Part shown: positions 38,816-47,065 of the stretch, piece after piece
Numbering within the stretch: the stretch's first letter is position 1
Layout: each line of letters opens with the position of its first letter
Origin: Amycolatopsis orientalis DSM 40040 = KCTC 9412
GTDB lineage: Bacteria; Actinomycetota; Actinomycetes; Mycobacteriales; Pseudonocardiaceae
Direction: 5' to 3'
Assembly (NCBI RefSeq): GCF_000478275.1
Contig: NZ_ASJB01000042.1
Span: 277,397-341,396, forward strand
Length of the DNA stretch: 64,000 bases
The notes under the pieces: generated by a model
The model's database searches: none
The model's input: only the letters and a program-made list of their open reading frames with translations
What the model was told of the DNA's origin: nothing
Program-made: the position numbers and the translations under genes

Positions 38816-39822
38816 TAAATGCTTTCTTTCTTCGCCCGGCTCGGCGCGACCCGGGGTGGTTCGTTGGGCATCTTCGGGTAGACGGGCGGCCATGGCGCGT
38901 CCATGAGGCCGTTCTCCATATCCCTCCGGGACATTTCCAGCAGCGGCTCGATCGACTGCGGTTTCGTTTCCGCCCAAGGGTCCCCGCGTTCGGCGAGCCG
39001 AGCGGGCACAGTGGACAGCGTGAGCTTGTCCGGCTCGACGGTCTCCAGTTCGTCCCAGCCGATCGGCGTCGACACCTGCCCGCCGACCCGCGGCCGCACG
39101 CACCACGCGCCGAACACCGTCTTGTGCGGCGCGTTCTGGTTGAAGTCGACGAACACCCGGGAACCGCGCTCTTCCTTCCACCACTGCGCCGTCATCTCCT
39201 CCGGATGGCGGCGCTCCAGCTCGCGGGCGAGCGCGACGGCGGCGGCGCGGACCTCGTAACCGTCCCATTTCGGTTCCAGCGGCACGTAGAGATGCAGACC
39301 GCGCGAGCCCGACGTCTTCAGCTGCGCGGTGATGCCCAGTTCCGCCAGCAACGCCTTCGTCAGGACGGCGCCACGGCGCAGTTCGGGGAAACCGATCCCG
39401 GGCGACGGATCGAGGTCGACGCGCAACTGGTCGCTGATGTCCGGCGCGTCGGCCCGGTTCGGCCACACGTGGAAACCGAGGCAGCCCTGGTTCACCGCCC
39501 AGATGACATGCGCGAGATCCTTCGCGACGAGCGCGTCCGATGTGGTCCCGTTCGGCGTGGACACCACGGTCGTGGTCAGCCACTCCGGCGCGTTCTTCGG
39601 GACCCGCTTCTGGAACCACGACTTCCCGCCCGCGCCGTCGGGATAGCGCTCCAGCAGCAGCGGCCGCCCGCCCAGCTGGGCCAGCAGCGGCACGGACACC
39701 GCGCGGTAGTACTCGACGAGGTCCAATTTGGTCTCGCCGTTCTCCGGGAAGTAGACCTTGCCCGGATTGGACACCGTGAATTCGACGCCGTCGAGATCCA
39801 GCGTGACCGGTTCCGCCTTCAT
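38815..39822 (-). CDS. ligD: LigD polymerase-domain protein
   Basis: 335 residues corresponding to the stand-alone primase/polymerase (POL) domain of bacterial LigD, which fills ends during non-homologous end joining. Recognisable blocks are SNPGKVYFPENGETKLDLVE at the start, KSWFQKRVPKNAPEW, and the catalytic DLDPSPG (two metal-binding Asp) with TSGSRGLHLYVPL. The third Asp is in SRVFVDFNQN. It overlaps the ligase gene (ATGA), so both are co-translated. There is no nuclease or ligase domain fused to it, and no ku gene in the window. Confidence 0.93.
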   Translation of the reverse strand: MKAEPVTLDLDGVEFTVSNPGKVYFPENGETKLDLVEYYRAVSVPLLAQLGGRPLLLERYPDGAGGKSWFQKRVPKNAPEWLTTTVVSTPNGTTSDALVAKDLAHVIWAVNQGCLGFHVWPNRADAPDISDQLRVDLDPSPGIGFPELRRGAVLTKALLAELGITAQLKTSGSRGLHLYVPLEPKWDGYEVRAAAVALARELERRHPEEMTAQWWKEERGSRVFVDFNQNAPHKTVFGAWCVRPRVGGQVSTPIGWDELETVEPDKLTLSTVPARLAERGDPWAETKPQSIEPLLEMSRRDMENGLMDAPWPPVYPKMPNEPPRVAPSRAKKESI

Positions 39823-40898
39823 GTTTCCCCCAGCTCGGTGAACATCGTGGCCAGCTCGGCGGGCGGGACCTCTTCGAGCTGCGCGTAGGTGCAGGAGGCC
39901 GGGTCGCGGTCAGGGCGGAAGCGCACGAGCCTGCCGCCGTGGCGGAACCGCGTGCCCTCGACGTGCTCGTAGCGGACCTCGGCGACCCATTCGATACGGA
40001 CCGGCTCCCAGCTCAGATCCTTTTGCGGCGCCCAGCGGCTGCCCGCGCCGGGCATCCGGCCACCCGCCTCCTCGTGGGCCTCGACCCACTCGCGCCAGGG
40101 ATGGTGCTCCAGCGCGTTCTCCCGCAGCGGCGCGAGTTCGTCCACCAGCTCACGGCGCCTCGCGGCGGTGAAACTGCTGGCGACACCCACGTGATGCAGG
40201 ACGCCTTCGTCGTTGTAGAGCCCGAGCAGCAGCGACCCGACGCCGACACCGTCCTTGTGCCACCGGAACCCGGCGACGACGCAGTCCGCGGTCCGCTGGT
40301 GCTTGACCTTCCACATCACCCGCTTGTCCTGTTCGTACGGCGCGTCGGCGGGTTTGGCCATCACGCCGTCGAACCCCGCGCCCTCGAAGCGGGTGAACCA
40401 GTCCTGGGCGACGTCGGGATCTTCGGAGAGCGGGGTCAGGTGGACACGGGCGAACTTCGTGTCGACGACGCTTTCGAGCAGTTTCCGCCGCTCCCCGAAC
40501 GGCTCCGGCGTGAGATCGCGGTCGTCGAGGGCGAGCAGGTCGAACACCACGAAACTGGCCGGTGTCTCCGCGGCCAGTTTGGCCACCCTGGACGCCGCCG
40601 GGTGCAACCGCAGCTGCAGCGCCTCGAAATCGAGTCCGCCCTCGGTGACCAGCACGATCTCGCCGTCGACGACACAGCGTTCGGGCAGCGCGTCCTTGAG
40701 CAGGTCGACCAGTTCGGGGAAGTACCTCGTCAGTGGCCGGTCGTTGCGGGAGCCCAGCACGACCTCGTCGCCGTCGCGGAAGACCACGCAGCGGAAGCCG
40801 TCCCATTTCGGCTCGTACAGCAGCCCCGGCGTGCGCGGCAGTTCGTGCACGGCCTTGGCCAGCATCGGCTTCACGGGCGGCATCACGGGCAGTTCCAC
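39819..40898 (-). CDS. ligC: ATP-dependent DNA ligase (LigC-like)
   Basis: 359 residues. The adenylated lysine is in motif I, LYEPKWDGFRCVVFRDG; further nucleotidyltransferase motifs are RCVVDGEIVL, FVVFDLLALDD, FDGVMAKPADAPYEQDKR and MWKVKHQRTADCVVAGFR. The C-terminal OB-fold carries LLLGLYNDEGVLHHVGVASS and VAEVRYEHVEGTRFRHGG. It seals nicks in double-stranded DNA using ATP, probably in back-up repair together with the downstream LigD-polymerase protein, whose start codon it overlaps. Start ATG at 40898. Confidence 0.93.
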   Translation of the reverse strand: MELPVMPPVKPMLAKAVHELPRTPGLLYEPKWDGFRCVVFRDGDEVVLGSRNDRPLTRYFPELVDLLKDALPERCVVDGEIVLVTEGGLDFEALQLRLHPAASRVAKLAAETPASFVVFDLLALDDRDLTPEPFGERRKLLESVVDTKFARVHLTPLSEDPDVAQDWFTRFEGAGFDGVMAKPADAPYEQDKRVMWKVKHQRTADCVVAGFRWHKDGVGVGSLLLGLYNDEGVLHHVGVASSFTAARRRELVDELAPLRENALEHHPWREWVEAHEEAGGRMPGAGSRWAPQKDLSWEPVRIEWVAEVRYEHVEGTRFRHGGRLVRFRPDRDPASCTYAQLEEVPPAELATMFTELGET

Positions 40899-40948
40899 GA
40901 GGCGATCCTAGGCCGGGCCACCGACAAAAGCTCCCGGAACGACCGGGG

Positions 40949-42094
40949 TCAGAGCTCGGCCAGCAGGAGACCGCTGCGTGGTTTCGGCGTGAAATAGGTG
41001 GCCTTCCTCGGCATTCGCAGCCCGGCCGCGTGCACGGCGAGCACCTCCGCGTACGGGACCGGCGCCAGCAGCAGCACCGCGTCCGCGTCTTCGGGCACCG
41101 GGGCGCCCGGCAGCAACGGCCGCACGGCCGGTCCGTCCGGATCGACGCCGAGCGCGCCGCGGAGCAGCTCCTGCTCGACGACGGCGTGGTCGCCACCCGC
41201 CTTGCCGAGCAGCACGCGGAACGCCGATGCCCCCGCCAGCACGGTCACCTCACCGGCTTCGGACGGCGGTTCCGGCGGGCCGGGGTGGACGTCGAATCCC
41301 GCCTCCGTCCACCGACGGACCAGCGTGGCCGCGTCGAGACCGGTGCCGGCGAGGACCCGGTGGATGGGCCCGATCCGCAGCCCCGGTCCTCCGGTGACCA
41401 GCGCCAGCAGCGCGCCGCGCCCCGACGCCGCTGCGGCCGCGACCCGGTGGTTGCCGTCCGCGACCAGGAGATCCAGCTCCTCCAGCGCCGCCAGCAGTTC
41501 GTCCTGATCGTCGCCGGGACCGGTGAGCCACAGTTCGTGTTTCCGGCCCGCACCGTCCACGGTGGACAGCTCGGGGACGTGGCCGCGGCAGAGCCGTTCG
41601 ATCAGCGCGGTCAGCTCGCGGCCACCGGTCGCGGGGACCAGCATGGCGGCGCTCGTGGCGACGCCGAGTCCGGCGAGCATCGCGGCGCGCTCCGCGACGA
41701 CGTCCGGATAGACGTCCTCGGTGTGCCGGACCCGCGTCATCCCATCGGCCCGGACGGCGAGCCGGGTGTCGACCAGGCACAGCACGCCCAGCGCGACGCC
41801 GTCCGGCCCGTCGATGCGATACGGCGCGACGACGGAGGCGACCGGGCGGTAGTGGCCTTCCCGGATGCGCCCGAAGGTCGCCCTGGCCTGCGGCAGCGCC
41901 GCCTCGATCGACAGGCCGCCCGCCAGCGCGGCCGGGGTCCGCGCCGGATGCTGGACCGCCAGCAGGCTGTCACCGCGGGCCCCGGCGAGCGCGGCGACCA
42001 CCCGCTCCGGGTCGGCGAACTCGTCGACGTCGGGGCCGGGGACGGTGTCGCGGACAACCCAGCCACGGTCGATCGGGCGGATCCAGGTGCTCAT
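40949..42094 (-). CDS. DUF1015 family protein
   Basis: 381 residues. The DUF1015 features are the opening WIRPIDRGWVVR with PGPDVDEF, then GHYRPVASVVAPYRID, RHTEDVYPDVVAERAAMLAG and the conserved LLVADGNHRVAAAAASGRGA, where the DGNHR block resembles a phosphate- or nucleotide-binding site. The C-terminus ends KATYFTPKPRSGLLLAEL. In many bacteria such proteins are linked to serine or phosphoserine metabolism, but function is unproven. I use the ATG at 42094; another ATG 9 bases earlier (42103) would add MDR. The gene is divergent from an MFS transporter. Confidence 0.85.
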   Translation of the reverse strand: MSTWIRPIDRGWVVRDTVPGPDVDEFADPERVVAALAGARGDSLLAVQHPARTPAALAGGLSIEAALPQARATFGRIREGHYRPVASVVAPYRIDGPDGVALGVLCLVDTRLAVRADGMTRVRHTEDVYPDVVAERAAMLAGLGVATSAAMLVPATGGRELTALIERLCRGHVPELSTVDGAGRKHELWLTGPGDDQDELLAALEELDLLVADGNHRVAAAAASGRGALLALVTGGPGLRIGPIHRVLAGTGLDAATLVRRWTEAGFDVHPGPPEPPSEAGEVTVLAGASAFRVLLGKAGGDHAVVEQELLRGALGVDPDGPAVRPLLPGAPVPEDADAVLLLAPVPYAEVLAVHAAGLRMPRKATYFTPKPRSGLLLAEL

Positions 42095-42214
42095 CCGATC
42101 CATTTTGCGGGATAGCTCACGGAAAAAATCGATCCCATGACCGGGTGTCTCCATGGAATGCTTACCCATGCGAAGCAGTTGACGCCCTTCATGAGCCCGA
42201 GGAGATCGCCACAG

Positions 42215-43735
42215 ATGCCCACCCCGGCCCCGGTCACCGCGAAGGAAGGGGTCGGTTTCCGGTCCGAACGCGGCCCCGTCCTGATCGCCGTGATGCTGTG
42301 TTCCGGCCTGATCGCGCTGGACTCGACCATCATCGCGACGGCGGTGCCGTCGGTGGTCGCCGATCTGGGCGGGTTCTCGCAGTTCCCGTGGCTGTTCTCG
42401 ATCTACCTGCTGACCCAGGCGGTCACCGTGCCGCTGTACGGCAAGTTCGCCGACGTGCTCGGCAGGCGGCCGGTGATGTTCTTCGGGATCGCCGCGTTCC
42501 TGCTGGGTTCGGTGCTCTGCGGCGCCGCCTGGAGCATGCCGGTGCTGATCGCCGCCCGCGCGGTGCAGGGCATCGGCGCGGGCGCCATCCAGCCGATCGC
42601 GCTGACCATGGTCGGCGACATGTACACCGTCGAGGAACGCGCGCGGGTGCAGGGCTATCTCGCCAGCGTCTGGGCGATCTCGTCGGTGGTCGGGCCGACG
42701 CTGGGCGGGGTGTTCGCCGAGTACCTCGACTGGCGCTGGATCTTCTTCATCAACCTGCCGCTGGGCGCGCTGGCGGCGTGGATGCTGTTCCGGAACTTCC
42801 GGGAGCGCGTCGAACGCCGGTCCCACCGCATCGACTACCTGGGCGCCACGCTGCTCACCCTCGGCTGCTCGCTGCTGATCCTCGGCCTGCTGGAGGGCGG
42901 GGTCGCCTGGGGCTGGGCTTCCGCGCCGAGCCTGGTGATCTTCGCCGCCGCCGTGGTGCTGCTGGTCGCGTTCGTGCTCGTGGAACGCAAGGCCGAGGAA
43001 CCGGTGCTGCCGCTGTGGATCTTCACCAAGCGGACGTTGATCGGCGGGAACCTGGTCGCCGTCGTGGTCGGCATGCTCCTGATGGGCCTGACCTCGTATC
43101 TGCCGACCTACGCCCAGGGCGTGCTCGGCACCGGGGCGCTCGTCGCCGGATTCGCGCTGGCGGCGCTGACCGTCGGCTGGCCGATCTCGGCGTCGCTGGC
43201 GGGCCGGGTCTACATGCGGATCGGGTTCCGGGACACCGCGCTGATCGGCAGCGGGATCATCATCGCGGGCGCGGCGATCACGGTGTTCCTGGCGACGGGG
43301 ACGTCGATCTGGCTGGCGGCCGCGGCCGCGTTCGTCCTCGGGATCGGGCTGGGCCTGGCGTCGAGCCCGACGCTGATCGCCGTGCAGTCGACCATCGGCT
43401 GGGAACGCCGCGGCGTCGTCACCGCGACCAACATGTTCAGCCGTTCACTGGGCAGCGCGGTCGGCGTGGCGATGTTCGGCGCGATCGCGAACGCGACCCT
43501 GGCGAACCGCTTCGCGAACCCGCCCGCCGGTGTCACGGGCCTGCCCTCCGGCGTCGACGCGACCAGCGTCGTCCTGGAAGGCCACGGTGAGCCCACGCCG
43601 ACGACGACGTTCGTGCGTGACGCCCTCGCGGACGCCACGCACCACGTCTTCCTGGCGATGCTGGTGGTCGCCGTGCTCAGCGTCGGCGCGCTGCTGCTGA
43701 TGCCGCGCCGGACCGAGGAACTGAAGTTCGACTAG
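42215..43735 (+). CDS. DHA2-type MFS multidrug exporter
   Basis: 506 residues with fourteen predicted membrane segments. Key stretches are SGLIALDSTIIATAVPSVVA (motif D1), VPLYGKFADVLGRRPVMFFG (motif A) and AISSVVGPTLGGVFAEYLDW (motif C). A large loop before the last segment (GLPSGVDATSVVLEGHGEPT) is typical of the EmrB/QacA branch. The ATG at 42215 is preceded by GAGGAG; starts at 42191 or 42137 lack this. It probably exports a drug or metabolite. The next gene is convergent, 7 bp after the stop. Confidence 0.9.
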   Translation: MPTPAPVTAKEGVGFRSERGPVLIAVMLCSGLIALDSTIIATAVPSVVADLGGFSQFPWLFSIYLLTQAVTVPLYGKFADVLGRRPVMFFGIAAFLLGSVLCGAAWSMPVLIAARAVQGIGAGAIQPIALTMVGDMYTVEERARVQGYLASVWAISSVVGPTLGGVFAEYLDWRWIFFINLPLGALAAWMLFRNFRERVERRSHRIDYLGATLLTLGCSLLILGLLEGGVAWGWASAPSLVIFAAAVVLLVAFVLVERKAEEPVLPLWIFTKRTLIGGNLVAVVVGMLLMGLTSYLPTYAQGVLGTGALVAGFALAALTVGWPISASLAGRVYMRIGFRDTALIGSGIIIAGAAITVFLATGTSIWLAAAAAFVLGIGLGLASSPTLIAVQSTIGWERRGVVTATNMFSRSLGSAVGVAMFGAIANATLANRFANPPAGVTGLPSGVDATSVVLEGHGEPTPTTTFVRDALADATHHVFLAMLVVAVLSVGALLLMPRRTEELKFD

Positions 43736-43742
43736 TCCTTGG

Positions 43743-44633
43743 CTAGTTCTGCAGCGGGACGGCGTGCTCGAGGAAGTTCTCGACGAACCGCTCGATCGGC
43801 TCGGGCCCGGCCGGGTAGAGCACGAATTTGCTGAGCCCGGCGTCGATGTACTCGGCGACCAGGTCGCGGGCGGCGCTCCAGCTGCCCGCGATCAGCCGGG
43901 ACGGATCGGCGTCGGACCGTGCCGCGACCGAGGCCGCGAGCGCGCCGGGGATCCCGTCCTCGGCGACGAGGAGGCTGATCCCGAAGTGGTCGGCCTCGAC
44001 CTCGCGCTCCGCTTCGGCGGCCGCCTTCTGGATCGCCTCGCGCCCGGCTCGGGCCTCCTCCGGGGTGAGGAAACTGGCCAGCCAGCCGTCCGCGAGCCTG
44101 CCGACGCGCCGCAGCGCGCCCGGCGCCTTCCCGCCGAGCCAGAGGTCGAGCCGCTTGACCGGGCGCATGCCCAGCCCGGCACCCTCGACGCGGAAGAACT
44201 CGCCCTCGAAGGTCACTTCCTCCTGTTCCAGCAAGGCCCTGATCAGCCGCAACGACTCGTCGAACACCGCGGCGCGGCGGCCTTGCGGCACCGGGAAGAG
44301 CGGCAGTTCCGCGTCGCGTGCGGGCTTCAGGCCGAAGACCGGGAGGACCCTTTTCGGCGCCAGCGCGGCGAGTGAGGCGAGCTGTTTGGCGACCAGCACC
44401 GGGTCACGGCCGGGCAGCACCATCACGCCGGTGCCGACCTTCAGTTTCGAGGTGCGGGCGAGCGCGTGCGTCAGCCCGACGACCGGGTCGATCCTGGCCG
44501 AGTACACCGCCTCGGGCAGCCAGAGCGAATCGATGCCCGCCCGTTCCAGCAGGTCGACCGCGGCGCCGAACTCCTCCGCCGGCGTTCCGCTCCCCAGCCC
44601 GACGCCGAGCCGGATCTTCAGGTCCTCCGCCAC
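43743..44633 (-). CDS. LLM-class (F420-type) oxidoreductase
   Basis: 296 residues forming a luciferase-like TIM barrel: IRLGVGLGSGTPAEEFGAAV, ERAGIDSLWLPEAVYSARID, LKVGTGVMVLPGRDPVLVAK and LDLWLGGKAPGALRRVGRLA, followed by the typical DGWLASFLTPEEA. These features fit coenzyme F420- or FMN-dependent enzymes; F420 is likely in this phylum. The GTG at 44633 has GGGAG 6 bases upstream. The substrate is unknown. It is convergent with the MFS gene and divergent from an orphan thioesterase. Confidence 0.87.
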   Translation of the reverse strand: MAEDLKIRLGVGLGSGTPAEEFGAAVDLLERAGIDSLWLPEAVYSARIDPVVGLTHALARTSKLKVGTGVMVLPGRDPVLVAKQLASLAALAPKRVLPVFGLKPARDAELPLFPVPQGRRAAVFDESLRLIRALLEQEEVTFEGEFFRVEGAGLGMRPVKRLDLWLGGKAPGALRRVGRLADGWLASFLTPEEARAGREAIQKAAAEAEREVEADHFGISLLVAEDGIPGALAASVAARSDADPSRLIAGSWSAARDLVAEYIDAGLSKFVLYPAGPEPIERFVENFLEHAVPLQN

Positions 44634-44802
44634 ACTCGCTCCCTTCCGCCGGGCCCGGACGCGGGCCAGGGTCCAGTGTTCCAGGTGAGGCGGCGGTTTT
44701 CGTCCGCCTCGGCGGGTTCGCGGTGGTGGACTCGCCCCGCGGATCCCCCGTACATTCCAGGGGTGTGCGGGCCACTTCCGCATACCGATTGGGGGAATTC
44801 CG

Positions 44803-45549
44803 ATGGCAGGGCAGGGTCTATCCGGCTGGACGCGTTGCTTCCACCCGGCACCGGCGGCCGAGATGAGGCTCGTCGCCTTTCCGCACGCCGGCGGATCGGC
44901 GAGCGCGTACCGCGCGCTTTCGTCGCTCCTCTCCCCCGCCATCGAGGTGCACTCCGCCCAGTACCCGGGACGCCAGGACCGCCTCGGCGAACCGGTCATC
45001 GACGATCTGCACGTCCTCGCCGACCGGCTGGTGGACGTCGTTTCCGCGCTCCCCAAGCCTTTCGCCCTCTTCGGCCACAGCATGGGCGCCATCGTCGCGT
45101 TCGAGGTCACCCGGCGGCTCGAAGCACGTGGCCTCGTCCCGGCGGCGCTGTTCGTCTCGGCGCGTCGCGGTCCGGACCTGTACAAGGAGAAGTCGCACCA
45201 CCTCGCCGACGACACCACGTTCCTCGCCGAGGTCGGCAGGCTCGGTGGTACGGCCGCGATGGTCCTCGACGACCCGGACATCCGCGCACTCGCGTTGCCC
45301 GCGCTGCGCGGCGACTACAAGGCCGTCGAGACCTATCGCTACCGGCCCGGTCCCGACGTGTCCTGCCCGGTGGTGGCGCTCGCCGGGGACGCGGACCCGG
45401 TCCTGGACGTCCAGGATCTCGAGAACTGGCGCGAGCACACCACGGGCAGCTTCGAGACGGAACTCTTCAAGGGCGGGCACTTCTACCTCGACGACAATCT
45501 GGACGCCGTCGCCGCCCGCGTCCTCGGCAAGCTGACCGTCAGTCCCTGA
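44803..45549 (+). CDS. Type II thioesterase, orphan
   Basis: 248 residues with an alpha/beta hydrolase fold. The opening RCFHPAPAAEMRLVAFPHAG, then GSASAYRALSSLL and QYPGRQDRLGEPV, are typical of TEII proteins that edit polyketide and nonribosomal peptide synthetases. The nucleophile Ser is in LFGHSMGAIVAFEV; the His of the triad is in FKGGHFYLDDN. TEII genes normally lie inside biosynthetic clusters; here there is no synthase in reach, so it may serve a distant cluster in trans. ATG start after GGGGGAATTCCG. Confidence 0.9.
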   Translation: MAGQGLSGWTRCFHPAPAAEMRLVAFPHAGGSASAYRALSSLLSPAIEVHSAQYPGRQDRLGEPVIDDLHVLADRLVDVVSALPKPFALFGHSMGAIVAFEVTRRLEARGLVPAALFVSARRGPDLYKEKSHHLADDTTFLAEVGRLGGTAAMVLDDPDIRALALPALRGDYKAVETYRYRPGPDVSCPVVALAGDADPVLDVQDLENWREHTTGSFETELFKGGHFYLDDNLDAVAARVLGKLTVSP

Positions 45550-45556
45550 CGCCTGA

Positions 45557-45988
45557 TCAGGCCCAGGCGGAGAGTTCCTTGGCCAGCGCGGTCGGTCCGC
45601 CCGCGGTGCGCAGCGTCGGCGGGCCGGGCCAGCAGTCCTGGTGATCGCCGGTGCGCAGGGTCTCGGCGAAGCGGGCGACCCGGCGAGGCTGCGGCGCCAC
45701 CGTCCGGCCGCCGAGATAGCCGACGACGACGTGGTGATCGTCGCCCGTATGCGTCGCCACGGCCGCGGACCAGCCGTGCTCCTCGTGCCACAACAGGTCG
45801 ACGTCGCGCTCGGGAAAACCGGGAAGCCGCCAGTTCAGCCGCATCCTCGCGGTGACCGGGCCGGTGAGGTCGGCCGTGCACGAATCCATCCGTATCCCCA
45901 AGGCCGAAGCCACGTCCTCCAGATACGCGTTCAGCCTGGTCGTCAGATCCAGACCTGCTTCCGAGGGGGCGGGGGTCGAGGTGGTCAC
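45557..45988 (-). CDS. DUF6292-like hypothetical protein
   Basis: 143 residues: DLTTRLNAYLEDVASALGIR, LTGPVTARMRLNWRLPGFPE, RDVDLLWHEEHGWSAAVATH, and HVVVGYLGGRTVAPQPRRVA. The order (short helical start, then a beta sheet with WHEEHGWS) resembles DUF6292, a small family frequent in Pseudonocardiaceae and often near regulators. The assignment is from memory and moderate. GTG start with GAGGGA upstream. It is convergent with the thioesterase gene. Confidence 0.65.
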   Translation of the reverse strand: MTTSTPAPSEAGLDLTTRLNAYLEDVASALGIRMDSCTADLTGPVTARMRLNWRLPGFPERDVDLLWHEEHGWSAAVATHTGDDHHVVVGYLGGRTVAPQPRRVARFAETLRTGDHQDCWPGPPTLRTAGGPTALAKELSAWA

Positions 45989-46088
45989 GGTCCCTCATCT
46001 TCCTGTCATCTTGAGTTGGCGTGACAGGAGTTACCCACCCGGACGCGGCTTCACACCCTCATTTCGTCACACCCCGGTTTCGGTCCGC

Positions 46089-46532
46089 TCAAGCCGTGGC
46101 CTCGATGACCCGGGTCAGCGCTTTGTGCAGCGCCTCCAGCTCCGAGACCTCCATTCCGAGCTTCTCCACGACGCGGTACGGGATCTTCTCCGCCTCCGCC
46201 CGCAACGCGCGGCCCGATTCCGTCAGCTCGACGGTCAGCAGCCGCTCGTCCTCGGCGCTGCGCCTGCGGGTGACGTAACCGATCGACTCCAGCCGTTTGA
46301 GCAACGGCGACAGCGTCGCGGGTTCGGCGCGCAGGGCGATGCTCAGGTCCTTCACCGCCTGAGGTCCCCGCTCCCACAACGCCAGCATGACCAGGTACTG
46401 CGGATGGGTGAGCCCGTGCGGCTCCAGCAGCGGGCGGTAAATGGCGATGACACTGCGCGAAGCCACCGAGAGCGCGAAACACACCTGACGCTCCAGCGCG
46501 AGCGGGTCCTCGCCCAGGTCGATCGACTTCAT
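46089..46532 (-). CDS. MarR-family OhrR-like peroxide sensor
   Basis: 147 residues. The block LERQVCFALSVASRSVIAIY, followed by RPLLEPHGLTHPQYLVMLAL, is diagnostic for OhrR: the Cys near residue 18 is the peroxide-reactive residue and the Tyr residues of the sensing network are present. The HTH is PATLSPLLKRLESIGYVTRR with the wing RRSAEDERLLTVELTESG. OhrR represses an ohr peroxidase gene until oxidised by organic hydroperoxides. Here ohr is absent, and the divergent gene encodes a DUF5313-like membrane protein. I chose ATG 46532 because of GGAGGGG upstream; ATG 46553 is possible. Confidence 0.88.
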   Translation of the reverse strand: MKSIDLGEDPLALERQVCFALSVASRSVIAIYRPLLEPHGLTHPQYLVMLALWERGPQAVKDLSIALRAEPATLSPLLKRLESIGYVTRRRSAEDERLLTVELTESGRALRAEAEKIPYRVVEKLGMEVSELEALHKALTRVIEATA

Positions 46533-46581
46533 CTCCGGCCCCTCCGAACTCATGCCGCCGATCCTAGCCGTGGTCTCGGCA

Positions 46582-46613
46582 ACACTAATGATTAGCGTAC
46601 TAACGATTAGTGT
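46582..46613. promoter_or_regulatory. Double MarR-type operator
   Basis: Two palindromes side by side, CTAATGATTAG (46585-46595) and CTAACGATTAG (46600-46610), framed by ACACTAAT (46582-46589) and ATTAGTGT (46606-46613). AT-rich dyads of this kind are typical for OhrR/MarR binding, and the site lies between the OhrR-like gene and the divergent DUF5313-like gene. Confidence 0.75.
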
Positions 46614-46647
46614 ACTGTTCCGGTTGTCGAAGGAAGGGAGCCATCCG

Positions 46648-47040
46648 ATGCCCCGCAAGCGCCCGGATCCGATCCGCTGGCTCTGGTACTCACTCGGCGG
46701 CAGGCTGCCCGAGCGCTACCACGACTGGATCCTCCACGACGCGACCACCGGAAGCTGGCGCTGGCGGCACGTCGCCCGCAGCACGGTGATGATCGCGCCG
46801 CTCTGCGCGGTGTGGCTGCTCCTTCCCGGCCCGCTCACCCTGCGGCTGGCGATCGTGCTGATGGCCGCGCTCGTGGCGTACTTCTACTCGATGGCCTACA
46901 TGGAGGAGAGCATCGAGCACCGGCTCGCCAAGAACGGCTTCGAGCCGGGCATCGGCCGCCGGACCCGCGCCGAAGCCACCGCGGCCGCCGAAGCCGACGT
47001 CACCGAGCGCTATCTGGCCCGCTACCGGGATCAGGCCTGA
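46648..47040 (+). CDS. DUF5313-like membrane protein
   Basis: 130 residues. It opens MPRKRPDPIRWLWYSLGGRL and continues PERYHDWILHDATTGSWRWR, the signature of DUF5313. Two membrane segments follow (MIAPLCAVWLLLPGPLTLRL, AIVLMAALVAYFYSMAYMEE), then a hydrophilic tail. Function unknown. The ATG has GGGAG 8 bases upstream. It is divergent from the OhrR-like regulator with a double operator in between, so it is probably induced by organic peroxides or related stress. Confidence 0.82.
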   Translation: MPRKRPDPIRWLWYSLGGRLPERYHDWILHDATTGSWRWRHVARSTVMIAPLCAVWLLLPGPLTLRLAIVLMAALVAYFYSMAYMEESIEHRLAKNGFEPGIGRRTRAEATAAAEADVTERYLARYRDQA

Positions 47041-47065
47041 CGAGCCGCGACTACAGTGCGCGGTG

